NCBI RefSeq assembly: GCF_020149935.1
Contig: NZ_CP083757.1
Coordinates: 3,869,501 to 3,933,500 of the forward strand
Direction of reading: 5' to 3'
Source of the DNA: Marinilongibacter aquaticus
GTDB lineage: Bacteria > Bacteroidota > Bacteroidia > Cytophagales > Spirosomataceae
DNA: 64,000 nt
Position numbers and translations under genes: made by a program. Under the pieces are notes generated by a model. That model was given only the letters and a program-made list of their open reading frames with translations. It had not been told where the DNA came from and searched no databases. The first letter of the stretch is position 1; every line of letters starts with the position of its first letter. Positions 44,305-51,703 of this stretch are shown here, one piece after another.

Positions 44305-44967
44305 ATGTGGGGCAAGGTTCAAATAGGGTATTTTGCGGTTTTAACGACCCATATTCTTTGCCGCCTTGCGGGTTTGGATGCGGCGGCTGCGGTTTCCAAG
44401 GTTTTGTTGATGCCCATTTTGATATTTTGGACCTATCGGTCAATTCCAGCAAAATCGGTTAAGAGGCTGTTGCTGATTGCTCTCTTCTTTGCTTGGCTTG
44501 GGGATATATTCCTGATTTTTGAAGGACAATTGTACTTTATGTTGGGCTTGGGTGGCTTTTTGCTAGGGCATGCCTGCTATATTGCCCTTTTTGTGCCGCA
44601 AAGAGGAAAAGGCTACTCGCGTCTTTGGCCGGTGCTTTTCTTTTTTATCCTGTTTTATCGGGTTTTGCTCATGCATTCGATTCCAGCCGATTTGAAGGTG
44701 CCTGTTTTGGTTTATATTCTCGTGATTTGCAGCATGTGGTCTTTTGCTTCCTTACGGGAAAACATATCCAAGAAAAGCTTTGAAAAGGTGCTTGTAGGTG
44801 CGGGCCTTTTTGTACTTTCGGATAGTTTCATCGCTGTGGGTAAATTTCTGGACTTGCCCACCGACAATTTGATGTCGCTTTGGGTAATGGCTTCTTACGG
44901 TTTGGCCCAATATTTAATAGTGGAGGGGCTGGTGGCTCAGGAAAATGATTTGGGCAAGAGAATGTAG
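44305..44967 (+). CDS. Lysoplasmalogenase (YhhN family)
   Basis: A 220-residue integral membrane protein with about seven or eight hydrophobic helices. FFAWLGDIFLIFEGQLYFMLGLGGFLLGHACYIALF (read as helices 3-4) and LFVLSDSFIAVGKFL carry the conserved Asp residues of the YhhN/TMEM86 family, which cleaves the vinyl ether bond of lysoplasmalogens. Family membership is clear; the actual substrate in this organism is inferred. Confidence 0.88.
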   Translation: MWGKVQIGYFAVLTTHILCRLAGLDAAAAVSKVLLMPILIFWTYRSIPAKSVKRLLLIALFFAWLGDIFLIFEGQLYFMLGLGGFLLGHACYIALFVPQRGKGYSRLWPVLFFFILFYRVLLMHSIPADLKVPVLVYILVICSMWSFASLRENISKKSFEKVLVGAGLFVLSDSFIAVGKFLDLPTDNLMSLWVMASYGLAQYLIVEGLVAQENDLGKRM

Positions 44968-45071
44968 CTTTTGTAATCAACAGTCCTTATTCTTTTTAAA
45001 CGGCTGATTCAGAATAGATTGATTGAATGAAAAATATTCAGTCCTGCTTTCTGCATCTTAAATCTTTTCGC

Positions 45072-45079
45072 TATCTTTG
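45072..45079 (+). promoter_or_regulatory. Promoter core of rplU-rpmA
   Basis: TATCTTTG followed by CAGCCCA, 27 bases before the rplU ATG. The 15-base core is identical to that of rpsT and differs by one base from that of rpsU. A clear -33 TTG is not seen; TTTCTG at 45048-45053 is nearest. Confidence 0.65.
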
Positions 45080-45106
45080 CAGCCCATTAATATAAATATT
45101 TAAAAC

Positions 45107-45418
45107 ATGTACGCAATTGTAGAGATAGCAGGCCAGCAATTTAAAGTAGAGAAGGGTCGCTACATCTTCACGAATCGTTTGGAAGGTGATGCGAACGCTG
45201 AGCTTGAGTTCGACAAAGTTTTGCTTGTCGACAACAGTGGAACTGTGTCTGTAGGCACGCCCACAGTAGATGGTGCTAAAGTAAAAGGCACTATTTTGGA
45301 ACATTTGAAAGGTGACAAAGTCATCGTTTTCAAGAAAAAGCGTAGAAAAGGTTACCAAAAGAGCAACGGTCATCGTCAGTATTTGACAAAATTGATGATC
45401 GATGAGATCGTAGCCTAA
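45107..45418 (+). CDS. rplU: Large ribosomal subunit protein bL21
   Basis: A 103-residue 50S protein. [20 protein letters not shown] and the late [18 protein letters not shown] are unmistakable bL21 sequence. It binds 23S rRNA and lies next to bL20 in the subunit. It is followed by rpmA 58 bases later in the universal rplU-rpmA pair. Confidence 0.98.
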   Translation: MYAIVEIAGQQFKVEKGRYIFTNRLEGDANAELEFDKVLLVDNSGTVSVGTPTVDGAKVKGTILEHLKGDKVIVFKKKRRKGYQKSNGHRQYLTKLMIDEIVA

Positions 45419-45476
45419 AACATTTAAATGAATTGGCCGATCGGTATCGGCGTTAACCTAAAAATATTTTTCAAAC

Positions 45477-45746
45477 ATGGCACATAAGAAAGGTGTAGGT
45501 AGTTCCAAGAACGGTCGTGAGTCGGAAAGTAAGCGATTGGGAATTAAACTATTCGGTGGTCAAGCGGCTATCGCTGGTAATATTATTGTTCGTCAGCGTG
45601 GTACAAAACACAATCCAGGCGAAAACGTAGGCGTGGGTCGGGACCATACTTTGTTTGCATTGAAAGACGGTGTTGTAACCTTCAAAAAAGGTCGCGATGG
45701 CAAGTCTTTTGTACACGTCTTGCCCGCAGAAGCTGCTCAGGCATAA
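45477..45746 (+). CDS. rpmA: Large ribosomal subunit protein bL27
   Basis: An 89-residue 50S protein that reaches the peptidyl transferase centre. [20 protein letters not shown] and [21 protein letters not shown] are diagnostic. The N terminus begins MAHKKG, without the cleaved extension found in Firmicutes. A terminator follows. Confidence 0.98.
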   Translation: MAHKKGVGSSKNGRESESKRLGIKLFGGQAAIAGNIIVRQRGTKHNPGENVGVGRDHTLFALKDGVVTFKKGRDGKSFVHVLPAEAAQA

Positions 45747-45764
45747 GCGAATAGAAATTAGGAG

Positions 45765-45796
45765 AAGCCGAATTCAGCAATGGATTCGGCTTTTTT
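45765..45796 (+). terminator. Rho-independent terminator of rplU-rpmA
   Basis: AAGCCGAAT and ATTCGGCTT form a 9-bp stem with a 10-nt loop, followed by TTTT, 18 bases after the rpmA stop. Confidence 0.85.
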
Positions 45797-45856
45797 GTTT
45801 TTGAGCAAACTAAAAGGTTTACGCTACTGTTTAATGCCTAGAAAAGACAAGAGATT

Positions 45857-46453
45857 ATGTTGAAGAGAAGTACAATGATTTATACAGAATTGAGCCCGAA
45901 CCCAAACTCTATGAAGTTTGTGCTCAATTACGAATTGGTGCCCGATGGGCTTTCTTTCGATTATCCCGATATGCCCAGCACGATGCTTGAGGGCAAAGAA
46001 TCGCCTTTGGCGGCCGATTTGTTCCAATTCCCCTTTGTGCAACGCATTTTCATTGCTTCTAATTTTATCACCATCACCAAAGACGACGAAACGCTATGGG
46101 AAGAAGTGATGAGCGATCTCAGAAGATTTTTGAAAATCTACTTTGACGATGAAAATCCGGTTTTCACGACGAAAACCATAGAGAAAAACACGCTGATTGT
46201 CGATGCCAATGATTCGGAAACTGTAGCGAAAATCAAAGCGGCTTTGGATCAATATGTACGTCCAGCCGTGGAGTCGGATGGAGGAGCAATCAATTTTGCC
46301 GAATTCGATGAAGACTCGGGGCGGGTTACGGTTATGTTGCAAGGTTCATGCAGTGGCTGTCCTTCGGCTACCGTGACTTTGAAAGACGGTATCGAGCGTT
46401 TGCTGACCAACATGGTGCCCGGTGTAAAGGAAGTGGTGGCAGAGGCTCTTTAG
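45857..46453 (+). CDS. Nfu-type Fe-S cluster carrier (NifU family)
   Basis: A 198-residue protein with an Nfu N-terminal domain (about 7-95; YTELSPNPNSMKFVLNY) and a C-terminal NifU-like domain with the cluster-binding CxxC in LQGSCSGCPSATVTL. Nfu proteins carry [4Fe-4S] clusters from the scaffold, here presumably SufB, to target enzymes. ATG 45875 (MIYTELSPNPN) is the more typical family start; 45857 adds six residues. The gene is far from sufB in this window. Confidence 0.92.
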   Translation: MLKRSTMIYTELSPNPNSMKFVLNYELVPDGLSFDYPDMPSTMLEGKESPLAADLFQFPFVQRIFIASNFITITKDDETLWEEVMSDLRRFLKIYFDDENPVFTTKTIEKNTLIVDANDSETVAKIKAALDQYVRPAVESDGGAINFAEFDEDSGRVTVMLQGSCSGCPSATVTLKDGIERLLTNMVPGVKEVVAEAL

Positions 46454-46673
46454 CTTTTGCCCAAACCTTTCTCTTTCGAGCCCAGCATGAAAAGATATGC
46501 TGCATAAGGCCGATAATGGGAAAGAGAAACATGACAACAACCAACAGGAATTTAGTGGCCGTATTTATGGATGACTTGAAAATACGGAGCAGCAAGCTGA
46601 TATAAAAAATGATTACGATTAGGCCAGCAAGTAAAATGGCCATAGAGTCAACATTGCCAATAAATAGGGTCAT
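46368..46673 (-). CDS. Possible small membrane protein antisense to nfu 3' end
   Basis: A 101-residue frame with two good membrane helices (AILLAGLIVIIFYISLLL and FLLVVVMFLFPIIGLMQHIF) followed by a basic segment, a layout like phospholipase-D N-terminal-type small membrane proteins. Its last 28 or so residues are read antisense to the nfu CxxC region and look arbitrary. The hydrophobic part lies outside nfu, which supports a real gene; the end is less sure. On its strand it lies downstream of the 100-bp repeat copy A. Confidence 0.5.
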   Translation of the reverse strand: MTLFIGNVDSMAILLAGLIVIIFYISLLLRIFKSSINTATKFLLVVVMFLFPIIGLMQHIFSCWARKRKVWAKAKEPLPPLPLHRAPCWSANARYRLSKSR

Positions 46674-46726
46674 CGTTTTGGATTTAAGGGTGCGTTTTCT
46701 TCAAATGGTGTTGAAGTTAAGTAAAT

Positions 46727-46826
46727 CGCCCTTTCTTTATTCAAGGCTGTCCAAATACTTTTTCAATTCTTTTTGTTGACGCCGCTTTTGCAAAAGAGTC
46801 GGAGCACTGATGCGTTCTTTGCAATC
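46727..46826 (-). repeat. 100-bp direct repeat, copy A (3' end of PrpR-like gene)
   Basis: Identical to copy B at 48095-48194 in 99 of 100 bases. On the minus strand it encodes the last 29 residues of the PrpR-like regulator, from Asp463 to the stop, plus 10 bases beyond. The only difference is a synonymous Lys codon (AAG here, AAA in copy B). There is no start in frame, so it is a remnant or a displaced end, not a gene. Confidence 0.95.
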
Positions 46827-48024
46827 AATGGGTATTACGCATAATGATAGCGTACTTTAATGTCAGGTTATGGTTGCTGTTGGTGGCCATTCGAGTAATT
46901 TTATCGTAAATGCCGTAATAAGCAAATTTATATTCAAATCTAATTAAGCTCCCATTAAAGGATTTCTCAAGCCCAAGACCTGAGTCGAAACCGAATCCCC
47001 CACGCTGTTTGAAAAGAAAGACTGGAGATTCTAAGCCATCATAGTAAGTGTAAGTAGCAGAAATATTTTTATAGAAAATGTATTTTGGACCAAATTTAAA
47101 ATAAAGAGGAAAACGAGGAGAGTACATTTTATAGTAGATTAGCAAAGGTATCTGAAAGGCCTGTTCGCTGAATTCCACTTTTTCAGTTCTATAGGGTTGA
47201 ATTGTTCCTTTCGGTTCAGCCAATCGAGATCCTGAACTTTCGAAATAATAAAAATCAATTCCAAAGCTTAGTTGATTCAGTGGGTTGATATTTGTCCATA
47301 AACCGAAAGTAGGATTTGTGCTTTGGCTCAAAAGGCCGTTGTAGTCAAAAAAACTGCCTTTGTCATGTCCAATGTAGTTGACTCTGGAAATGCTAGCACC
47401 ACCGAACAGACCAAGGGCCAGAGACCAATTCTCTTTGAATTTAAAGGGTTTACGTTGAGGGTACTTTAATGAGTTGTAGTCGTAAATGATTTTTGTCAAA
47501 AAGCTTTCAGATATATTATTGGCATTCTTGGAGATTCTGAAGTTTAGTGTTTTGTTCTGGATGTCGTAAGTTATTCTTCTTAATTGATTCAAGGCATTTT
47601 CCTGAGTTATGAGTGATACAGAATCTTCGTTCGAAACAAAATAGGAGTTTTCAGGGGGACTGACGGTCTTGTAAATAGAATATTCTCCCTTTATTAGCGG
47701 TTTGAGCAGGTAAGTGGTATTGCGTCTGTCGTCAAAGAATTTTTTATAAAGAATACCATTGATTCCAAGAGAATCAATGGTGCTCAGGCTCAAAATGGAT
47801 TTGATATATGAATTATTGATAAACTTTATTGAACCATTCCTTTTGATCTTTATTAAGCCCGTAGTGGATTGGTTCTGCTTATATACCGTGGCGGGTTTGT
47901 AAAATGCGTTCTGGGCCTCTACCTTGCCAAAGGAGAAAGTCAAGCAAAATACCCACAAAAGGCTGAATAAGGTGGAGTTGAGTTTCTTTGTTTGCCAGTA
48001 CTGATCATGTTTCCTTTGATGCAT
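46825..48024 (-). CDS. Outer membrane beta-barrel protein in AT-rich inserted segment
   Basis: A 399-residue protein with a signal peptide (LFSLLWVFCLTFSFGKVEAQ), an N-terminal soluble domain with GSIKFINNSYIKSILSL and YLLKPLIKGEYSIYKT, and a C-terminal barrel (about 200-399) with strands such as WSLALGLFGGASISRVNYIG and LSFGIDFYYFESSG. I do not recognise a specific family. The gene is visibly richer in A and T and in rare-looking codons than its neighbours. Its stop codon spans the junction with repeat copy A, so the natural C terminus may have been altered on insertion. Confidence 0.78.
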   Translation of the reverse strand: MHQRKHDQYWQTKKLNSTLFSLLWVFCLTFSFGKVEAQNAFYKPATVYKQNQSTTGLIKIKRNGSIKFINNSYIKSILSLSTIDSLGINGILYKKFFDDRRNTTYLLKPLIKGEYSIYKTVSPPENSYFVSNEDSVSLITQENALNQLRRITYDIQNKTLNFRISKNANNISESFLTKIIYDYNSLKYPQRKPFKFKENWSLALGLFGGASISRVNYIGHDKGSFFDYNGLLSQSTNPTFGLWTNINPLNQLSFGIDFYYFESSGSRLAEPKGTIQPYRTEKVEFSEQAFQIPLLIYYKMYSPRFPLYFKFGPKYIFYKNISATYTYYDGLESPVFLFKQRGGFGFDSGLGLEKSFNGSLIRFEYKFAYYGIYDKITRMATNSNHNLTLKYAIIMRNTH

Positions 48025-48094
48025 TCGTCTGTTTGTTGGTGGGGATAATTGGGGTCGTAAAATTTTTGCTTAGCTGAGTTTATGGAATATAAAA
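46827..48094. mobile_element. Candidate inserted segment between direct repeats
   Basis: A 1268-bp stretch with one gene, lying between the two 100-bp repeats. The repeats equal the end of the adjacent regulator gene, so the insert sits at a gene 3' end whose sequence is kept intact on both sides. No integrase, transposase or terminal inverted repeats are visible. The mechanism is inferred, not shown. Confidence 0.5.
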
Positions 48095-48194
48095 CGCCCT
48101 TTCTTTATTCAAGGCTGTCCAAATACTTTTTCAATTCTTTTTGTTGACGCCGTTTTTGCAAAAGAGTCGGAGCACTGATGCGTTCTTTGCAATC
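48095..48194 (-). repeat. 100-bp direct repeat, copy B (within PrpR-like gene)
   Basis: The copy joined to the full-length regulator gene. It covers the last 29 codons, the stop, and 10 bases beyond. Copy A lies 1368 bp away in the same orientation with one mismatch. Confidence 0.95.
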
Positions 48195-49580
48195 GAAAAT
48201 CCCGCAACGTTCGCACGTTTGGTTTACTTCCTGCCTGACAATGCTGTCATCGTTCAGGAATTTGATCTTCGACTTGAGTTGATCATCGACTTCAAATCCC
48301 AAACTGACCGATATGTTCAGTTGACGTATAATATTTAGCGGTCGTGCCATCGACATTACAAAAAAGTCTTCTCTTCGGTTTTGAAGGTGCGAAAATTGTG
48401 CATCGACAATCGGCTTTTCGTATTTCCCCGCCGTTTGTTTCGACGAAAGGTGATCGAGAATACCAATCGAAACCCATCTTCGGCAATAATGCTCTTCTTT
48501 GTTTTCCTGCGGCCCCAATCGCTTGCTCAGGTGCATTTCCTTAGTCAAATAATATTTATGGCTGCCGGGTAAAGCATCAAATCGCATGAATAGGAAACGA
48601 TCTATGCCGAAATGTTTGGGCAAAACATTGCTTATGCGGTGAAAAAGCGTTTCTGGCGTCACATGGAATTTCGCACTCAAGTCGTTCAACACTTGAGGCT
48701 CCCATTTGTTTTGAGCAAACCATTTTTTCAGCTCGCCCACAATCTTGTTTTGCGGGATGAGGATAGCTCCTGCAAAATAAGAAGCCTGGAAATTATTCAG
48801 TACTTCTTCAAAAGATTTCACCTCTATCGAAGAACTGGTAAAGGGCCGTTTGGTCAGTTTCATGAACTGAAAACCAAGCTCTTTGGCCATTGTAAAGGCT
48901 CTTTGATCGGCAGATATGCGTTTGTTGATCATGAGGATGCCCGACTTCGGCCGCAAAACGGAACGCATGTTGGCAATGGTTTCATGATCTTCTTCGTCGA
49001 AATAATCGATTTTGATCTGATAATGCTCCGATAGGATTTCGGCCAAATCGTTTTCGTCGAAATGCACCTTGTTTTTCGGCGTGAACTCTTTCAAAAATAA
49101 TTCGGCTTCTTGCTCGATATCCTCGAAATAGTTTTGGTGCATTTCCTGATAGGAACGGAGTGCCGCGAAAAAGAATTTCTCAACCGACATGTTGTAGTTC
49201 TTCCCGATCTCGAAAATGGCATTGATAAAAGCACTCAATTTGGCTGGAGCCGAGGAGATGAGCTCAAAAATTTGAGTGGTTTCTAAACCGAAAAAATCGA
49301 AAGGGATTTCTGTTAACAGGTTCGATTTCAACAGCTTGGCAATGGGTTCGAGCTTTTTGTTCAGTTTCAAAGAAACCAATTGGTCATAGTCCACATTCAA
49401 AGCAGTGGCCAAAGCGTTGATTTTATCGGTTTTGGGGTACTTTTTGCCCTTTTCCATTTCGTTCAGGTACGACTGCGAAATGCCAGAGAGCTTGGAAAGT
49501 TCTTGAAGGGAAAGTCCATTTTCTTGTCGAAACTGTTTCAGTTTCAGACCAAAAATATGTCGGATGTATTCGTTTTTCAA
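48105..49580 (-). CDS. XRE-family regulator with ImmA-like and PrpR/RamB-type C-terminal domains
   Basis: A 491-residue regulator. It has an HTH-XRE domain (about 10-64; LKQFRQENGLSLQELSKLSG), an ImmA/IrrE-like domain (about 170-290) in which the usual HExxH is replaced (TMAKELGFQFMKL), and a C-terminal domain with Cys456, Cys459 and Cys464 (TCERCGIFDCKER). This matches the short-chain fatty acyl regulator group (RamB, PrpR) that senses acyl-CoA; PrpR of Mycobacterium is reported to hold a [4Fe-4S] cluster. The start must be TTG 49580, since the first in-frame ATG would destroy the HTH. Its 3' end is duplicated beyond the next gene. Confidence 0.85.
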   Translation of the reverse strand: MKNEYIRHIFGLKLKQFRQENGLSLQELSKLSGISQSYLNEMEKGKKYPKTDKINALATALNVDYDQLVSLKLNKKLEPIAKLLKSNLLTEIPFDFFGLETTQIFELISSAPAKLSAFINAIFEIGKNYNMSVEKFFFAALRSYQEMHQNYFEDIEQEAELFLKEFTPKNKVHFDENDLAEILSEHYQIKIDYFDEEDHETIANMRSVLRPKSGILMINKRISADQRAFTMAKELGFQFMKLTKRPFTSSSIEVKSFEEVLNNFQASYFAGAILIPQNKIVGELKKWFAQNKWEPQVLNDLSAKFHVTPETLFHRISNVLPKHFGIDRFLFMRFDALPGSHKYYLTKEMHLSKRLGPQENKEEHYCRRWVSIGILDHLSSKQTAGKYEKPIVDAQFSHLQNRREDFFVMSMARPLNIIRQLNISVSLGFEVDDQLKSKIKFLNDDSIVRQEVNQTCERCGIFDCKERISAPTLLQKRRQQKELKKYLDSLE

Positions 49581-49593
49581 AGGTATTAAGCGG

Positions 49594-50028
49594 CTATTGT
49601 TCTACAGACTGAAACTCCAGGTTGATGACGTCGCCCACATTCGAAAGGAAGTTTCCGGTAGGAGCTTGGAGTGTCAGCATACCCGTTTTCAATGTAACGA
49701 TTTTAAAATCGTAATTCAAGCCCGGCAGGTCCACATTTACGACACTTTCATCATCGATAAATTTCCAGGTTCCGCGTTGAATTATGGTTTTATTTTGTGC
49801 GTCGATACCGCGTACCTCGCCATTGCTTTTGAACTCGAATTGCATGCCGAAGATCAATTTGGCCGAAGAATTCAATGCACTTTGAGGAATCGCCTTGCCA
49901 TCGGTATCGCTGAATTGCACGATTTCCCAGGCATTTTGCGAGATCAAGGAATCGGGAGCTACATCACCGCCCGATTTGCAGGCAAAAAGCATACATTGTA
50001 TAAAGATTAAAAGCAGAATTTTTTTCAT
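49594..50028 (-). CDS. Lipocalin-like lipoprotein of unknown function
   Basis: A 144-residue lipoprotein (core LLLIFIQCMLFAC, Cys17) with a small lipocalin-like mature part: NAWEIVQFSDTDGKAI, MQFEFKSNGEVRGI, TIIQRGTWKFIDD, and a closing strand NVGDVINLEF. The W at the first strand and the RGTWKF strand are usual in Bacteroidota lipocalin-like proteins. The regulator gene starts 13 bases after its stop, so the two form an operon. Function unknown. Confidence 0.72.
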   Translation of the reverse strand: MKKILLLIFIQCMLFACKSGGDVAPDSLISQNAWEIVQFSDTDGKAIPQSALNSSAKLIFGMQFEFKSNGEVRGIDAQNKTIIQRGTWKFIDDESVVNVDLPGLNYDFKIVTLKTGMLTLQAPTGNFLSNVGDVINLEFQSVEQ

Positions 50029-50042
50029 CCGTTGTTTACTGA

Positions 50043-50050
50043 TAATTTTG
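50043..50050 (+). promoter_or_regulatory. Candidate -7 box of the secreted T9SS protein gene
   Basis: TAATTTTG is an exact TAnnTTTG match 15 bases before the ATG at 50066, in a divergent gap of only 37 bases. Confidence 0.45.
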
Positions 50051-50065
50051 TTTAAAACGTGGTCT

Positions 50066-51703
50066 ATGCCAAATCTGAATACAAAACTAACTTTTTTTTA
50101 CTGGAGTCGCTTCTTGTTGATTTTGCTTTTTCATGCACAAGTTTATGCCCAAGAATGTGTGGAGTTCGAAAGTTTCGACAGTGGTGTAAAAACGAGTGTC
50201 GACTGGGCCCAGTTTCCGGCCTTCGATCTTCCCTTCGATTTGGTGTATGGCTTGCCCATTCAGCAAGGGGAATTGCAGCCGCCTTTGCAGCACGGTTTTA
50301 CTTCGGTCAGCGACCAGAATTATTTCCAAGGGCTTTCGGGAGATCAGGCAGCACAAATCTATTATGGAAACGCCTATCTCGATGGTAATCAGCCTTGGGA
50401 GTTGCTGAGAAGCCCTTGGGGAAACGATTTGAATGCATACAAAGCCAAATGGCAGTCGGATTTTGCCTATTTCTCAGGCTTCTATTCAGCCGATGCTCCA
50501 GGGATTTTCTGTTTTGATATCGAACGGATTTGGCGATTCGATCATGAAATACTTCAATTGAAAAGCAACGCGAGTATTCCGGATGAATACAAAAGTTTGA
50601 GTGACAGCGATTTCCTTCGCCAGTATAAAAACGACATGCGTGCTCTTTACAGTTTGTCGGTTTCTGAAATGCGAAATTTGGGTGTAGGCAATGCAGGCCA
50701 AATCGCTTCGTATGCCGATACACCTATTGTGAATACTTTTGAGAATATTCAAGGCCGCACTTGGGATCAATGGAAAACCGACAAATCGGTGCTGAATTTT
50801 CTTTGCACCGACGAAAACGGCAATTTAGGGGGAAGTTTCTACGATCAGCTGGATTGGATCACGCCTTCGGCCTATTATTATTACGATTATCCGCATCCCT
50901 TTGCCGGAGAATATTTGTCTTATCTCTTGTTTCAGATAGAGGTGAATAGGGCTTGGACAGAGAAGCCCGTGGTGCCTTTTGTGTGGATGCGGTATAGTTT
51001 TAATCCCGATGTGGTAAACCAATATATTCGACCTTGGATGGCCGAATCGACGGCAATTTTTCCATTTTTTTCTGGAGCTTCTGGACTTTGGCTATGGGAA
51101 GACCCCTTCGTTTTCAACGAAGAAAATGAGTTTTCTACCTATTCTTACTTCTTGAAGGGCCTGTACAGGTTGAGTCGTGTAAAATCTTTTTTTGAAGGTC
51201 AACATGAATTGGTCATGCCGATTTCTGCTCGGGATTACAATGAAAACCAACAGCCGATTTGGCGTGCTGTGTTCAAGGACAATGAAGTTTTGGTAGCCGC
51301 ACACAACCCTTTTGCCGAGTCGGAAACAGATGAAGTTTCGGTGTCTATTTCCTACAAAAACTGGTCGCAATCCGTGCGTTTGAAGGGCTACGAGACCAAG
51401 TTGTGTGTGTACGACCTGTCGGCGGTTTTGGCGAATGAACCGAATACAATTGCAGGCGACCTGTTGATTTATCCCAATCCGAGCAATGGTCCAATTAAAA
51501 TGGAATTTGAATCTGCGGACAGTGGAAAAGCAGAAATAAGGCTTTTGAACACCAGTGGTTTGTTGTTGTATCAGGGAACTTTGGAGCTTGTAAAAGGGAA
51601 GAATACGGTGCAATTTGAATTGCCCGAAGGGCCAGAAAGAAGTTTGCTTTTGCAGATTAAGGTCGGAAATAGAAAAATCACGAAGAAAATAGCGAGACAT
51701 TGA
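50066..51703 (+). CDS. Secreted protein with T9SS sorting domain, possible glycoside hydrolase
   Basis: From ATG 50066 the product is 545 residues with a signal peptide ([13 protein letters not shown]). The main domain is rich in aromatic and acidic residues in a TIM-barrel-like order ([65 protein letters not shown]), suggestive of a carbohydrate-active enzyme, but I cannot name a family. The last 75 residues are a type A sorting domain ([17 protein letters not shown] to [10 protein letters not shown]), so it should leave the cell by type IX secretion. Its stop overlaps the TTG start of the YyaL-like gene. Confidence 0.75.
   Translation: MPNLNTKLTFFYWSRFLLILLFHAQVYAQECVEFESFDSGVKTSVDWAQFPAFDLPFDLVYGLPIQQGELQPPLQHGFTSVSDQNYFQGLSGDQAAQIYYGNAYLDGNQPWELLRSPWGNDLNAYKAKWQSDFAYFSGFYSADAPGIFCFDIERIWRFDHEILQLKSNASIPDEYKSLSDSDFLRQYKNDMRALYSLSVSEMRNLGVGNAGQIASYADTPIVNTFENIQGRTWDQWKTDKSVLNFLCTDENGNLGGSFYDQLDWITPSAYYYYDYPHPFAGEYLSYLLFQIEVNRAWTEKPVVPFVWMRYSFNPDVVNQYIRPWMAESTAIFPFFSGASGLWLWEDPFVFNEENEFSTYSYFLKGLYRLSRVKSFFEGQHELVMPISARDYNENQQPIWRAVFKDNEVLVAAHNPFAESETDEVSVSISYKNWSQSVRLKGYETKLCVYDLSAVLANEPNTIAGDLLIYPNPSNGPIKMEFESADSGKAEIRLLNTSGLLLYQGTLELVKGKNTVQFELPEGPERSLLLQIKVGNRKITKKIARH
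50082..50089 (-). promoter_or_regulatory. Candidate -7 box of the lipoprotein-regulator operon
   Basis: On the minus strand this reads TAGTTTTG, an exact TAnnTTTG, 53 bases before the lipoprotein ATG and inside the divergent gene's first codons. Confidence 0.35.

Noticed and set aside
49578-49585. TACCTTTG box on the minus strand at the PrpR-like gene
   Set aside because: It overlaps the TTG start codon itself, so transcription would begin inside the gene and remove the HTH domain; probably chance.
49895-50065. Extension of the secreted T9SS protein upstream of ATG 50066
   Set aside because: It is antisense to the lipoprotein gene and lies before a good signal peptide.
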